A stretch of 10,786 nt of DNA from Gammaproteobacteria bacterium (GTDB lineage Bacteria; Pseudomonadota; Gammaproteobacteria; Eutrophobiales; Eutrophobiaceae), in NCBI GenBank assembly GCA_009843675.1, contig VYCZ01000369.1, forward strand, positions 1 through 10,786. Direction: 5' to 3'. The notes under the pieces were generated by a model. That model was not told the origin of the DNA. It did no database searches and saw nothing but the letters and a program-made list of their open reading frames with translations. Shown here in pieces: positions 9,678 to 10,786 of this stretch. Both the position numbers and the translations under genes were made by a program. Each line of letters begins with the position of its first letter. Position 1 is the stretch's first letter.

Positions 9678-9706
9678 ATTATAAATAACTTGCAGGATTA
9701 ATTCAA
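9678..9706 (-). promoter_or_regulatory. Sigma70-type promoter of the atp operon
   Basis: On the minus strand TTGAAT (9701-9706, matching TTGA of the consensus) is followed after exactly 17 nt by a perfect TATAAT (9678-9683). The start is predicted near 9671-9672. The spacer to the start is G/C-rich (CCCGCA), a discriminator type associated with stringent, growth-rate-dependent promoters in gammaproteobacteria; that regulation is inferred. The promoter lies about 70-100 nt before the atpI GTG and just after the stop of the upstream gene. I see no clear intrinsic terminator between them, so read-through from upstream is possible. Confidence 0.7.
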
Positions 9707-9728
9707 ACGTTGCATTGCACAAAATTAC

Positions 9729-10786
9729 TTACCGCACCGGCAAGGTCAGTGCAGGACCGGTTGACTGTCTTTGACCAGCCTGCAGATCAAAGAGCTGGCG
9801 TAACAGTATAAACGTAGATTTGGTATCCGGATTATTCCTGTCTTGTATATAAAACCAGTTACCTCGGTAGCGGGTGGCGATGTAAGCGTCATCAGGCAGT
9901 TCCCTGCTGGTCTTGACCTCGAACAGGCTCCCCGCTGGTGTTTTGCTCCAGTCAAATACTCCACCGCCTTCATGCTCGGTAACAGTCACCAGTTTGCGGA
10001 GGTGATGGGATGGCGCCTGAACGTTGTGCGAGAGATAATACAGCACACCGGAAATGGAACGTGGACGCACTATCCATTGTGTGTTTTTTTCACTTTTCAA
10101 CTTGAAAAAATCGGTACTCAGGCTGAATTCATGCTGCTCGGGATCAAGTTCCAGTAACTTGTATATCAGGTCATACGCATTTTTGTAACGCCCATCCTGG
10201 ACGGCCAATTTAATGATTATATCGGCGCAGTTCCGCTTTTCCTCTTTGTTGCAGTCCTGCCTATCTTTTGTTCCGATTTCCATGAGTCGATTTTCCTGCA
10301 ATATGCGTAGCGCTTTCACCAACTCACCGAATTGCTCGTAGACCGGCGCCTTTTCCGGCGTAGGTCCCGATGCATTGGGCGCATTGTAAAGGTTATTGAT
10401 TCTCTCGAAACACAGGCCGAATACACGGTCGATATTCCAGCCCGATTGAGTCAAAACCAGAATGTCTTCCAGTTGCAGAGGGCTGAGGATGCTATTCAGT
10501 AAATCCTCACCCTGCAAAGGCGTATAGGAAATAGTCGGTTTATCTGAATAGGCAATCCCTGCGCTGGGGCTGAGGCTGTCGCCGCTGCCGAAATTCACCC
10601 CGGCATCAATGCCCGCGTTGGCGCCCAGGGACAGGCTGGCTGTCACGCTGCCTATCTCAAGGAAAAAAGGCACATCACGGTAACGCATGCGTACCAGGTT
10701 CTGCAGCATCTGCTCGTTGATCGACGCGATGATGGGCTCGTTATAGGCGGGAGGGGTACGAGCCAGGGCCTGGGGGCCGAACGCCG
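9729..10786 (-). CDS. Conserved protein of unknown function, 5' end outside the window
   Basis: The frame is open to the window edge, so the gene is partial: 25 codons (including YNEPIIASINEQ) precede the first internal ATG at 10707-10709. That ATG is unlikely to be the true start, because NEQMLQNLVRMRYRDVPFFLEIGSV is one continuous block typical of a proteobacterial conserved family that I remember but cannot name. Further family-like segments are PTISYTPLQGEDLLNSILSPL, VRPRSISGVLYYLSHNV, GGVFDW and WFYIQDRNNPDTKSTFILLRQLFDL, ending ALTLPVR. There is a Gly-rich segment after the first block and no obvious transmembrane helix in the visible part. An N-terminal lipoprotein or export signal could lie outside the window. 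It ends 22 nt upstream of the atp -35 element and shares its direction. No function is proposed. Confidence 0.75.
   Translation of the reverse strand, partial: AFGPQALARTPPAYNEPIIASINEQMLQNLVRMRYRDVPFFLEIGSVTASLSLGANAGIDAGVNFGSGDSLSPSAGIAYSDKPTISYTPLQGEDLLNSILSPLQLEDILVLTQSGWNIDRVFGLCFERINNLYNAPNASGPTPEKAPVYEQFGELVKALRILQENRLMEIGTKDRQDCNKEEKRNCADIIIKLAVQDGRYKNAYDLIYKLLELDPEQHEFSLSTDFFKLKSEKNTQWIVRPRSISGVLYYLSHNVQAPSHHLRKLVTVTEHEGGGVFDWSKTPAGSLFEVKTSRELPDDAYIATRYRGNWFYIQDRNNPDTKSTFILLRQLFDLQAGQRQSTGPALTLPVR

Overview
The window is dominated by a complete F-type ATP synthase operon on the minus strand, in the order atpI-atpB-atpE-atpF-atpH-atpA-atpG-atpD-atpC, followed in the same direction by glmU and an rraA-family gene. 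The atpC-glmU pairing, subunit lengths nearly identical to E. coli (alpha 513, gamma 287, b 156) and many invariant gammaproteobacterial signatures (DNIYRF in beta, CMKYIWPP in b, [11 protein letters not shown] in a) point to a gammaproteobacterium. It is not a close enterobacterial relative: rraA lies directly after glmU, two palindromic repeats sit in intergenic gaps, and the gene upstream of the operon is an unnamed conserved protein.

Layout from left to right. Positions 55-570 (plus strand) hold what looks like the C-terminal part of a DUF917-family protein. Its base composition looks more A/T-rich than the operon and all three forward frames are closed just upstream. rraA (614-1093) and glmU (1135-2508) follow on the minus strand, separated by a near-perfect palindrome whose right arm supplies the glmU stop codon. 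Next come atpC, atpD, a 162-nt gap carrying a roughly 110-bp element with 27-bp perfect inverted repeats, then atpG, atpA, atpH, atpF, atpE, atpB and atpI. The operon promoter (TTGAAT-17-TATAAT) lies at 9678-9706, with a short leader that begins with a stem-loop. Upstream of it, the window ends in the C-terminal part of a conserved protein of unknown function (9729-10786, 5' end outside the window).

The atp genes encode the whole machine: membrane sector a/b/c (atpB, F, E), stalk and catalytic sector delta/alpha/gamma/beta/epsilon (atpH, A, G, D, C), and the assembly helper AtpI. GlmU makes UDP-GlcNAc for peptidoglycan and LPS. The RraA-family protein keeps the aldolase/decarboxylase residues that E. 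coli RraA has lost.

The core is ordinary housekeeping sequence, and I found no wholly new system. The points that deserve a second look are the inverted-repeat element inside the operon between atpG and atpD, a Gly-to-Val change in the P-loop of the alpha subunit, the palindrome forming the end of glmU, a C-terminal tail on subunit c, and the structured operon leader. There is no stretch of more than 300 bases without a gene.
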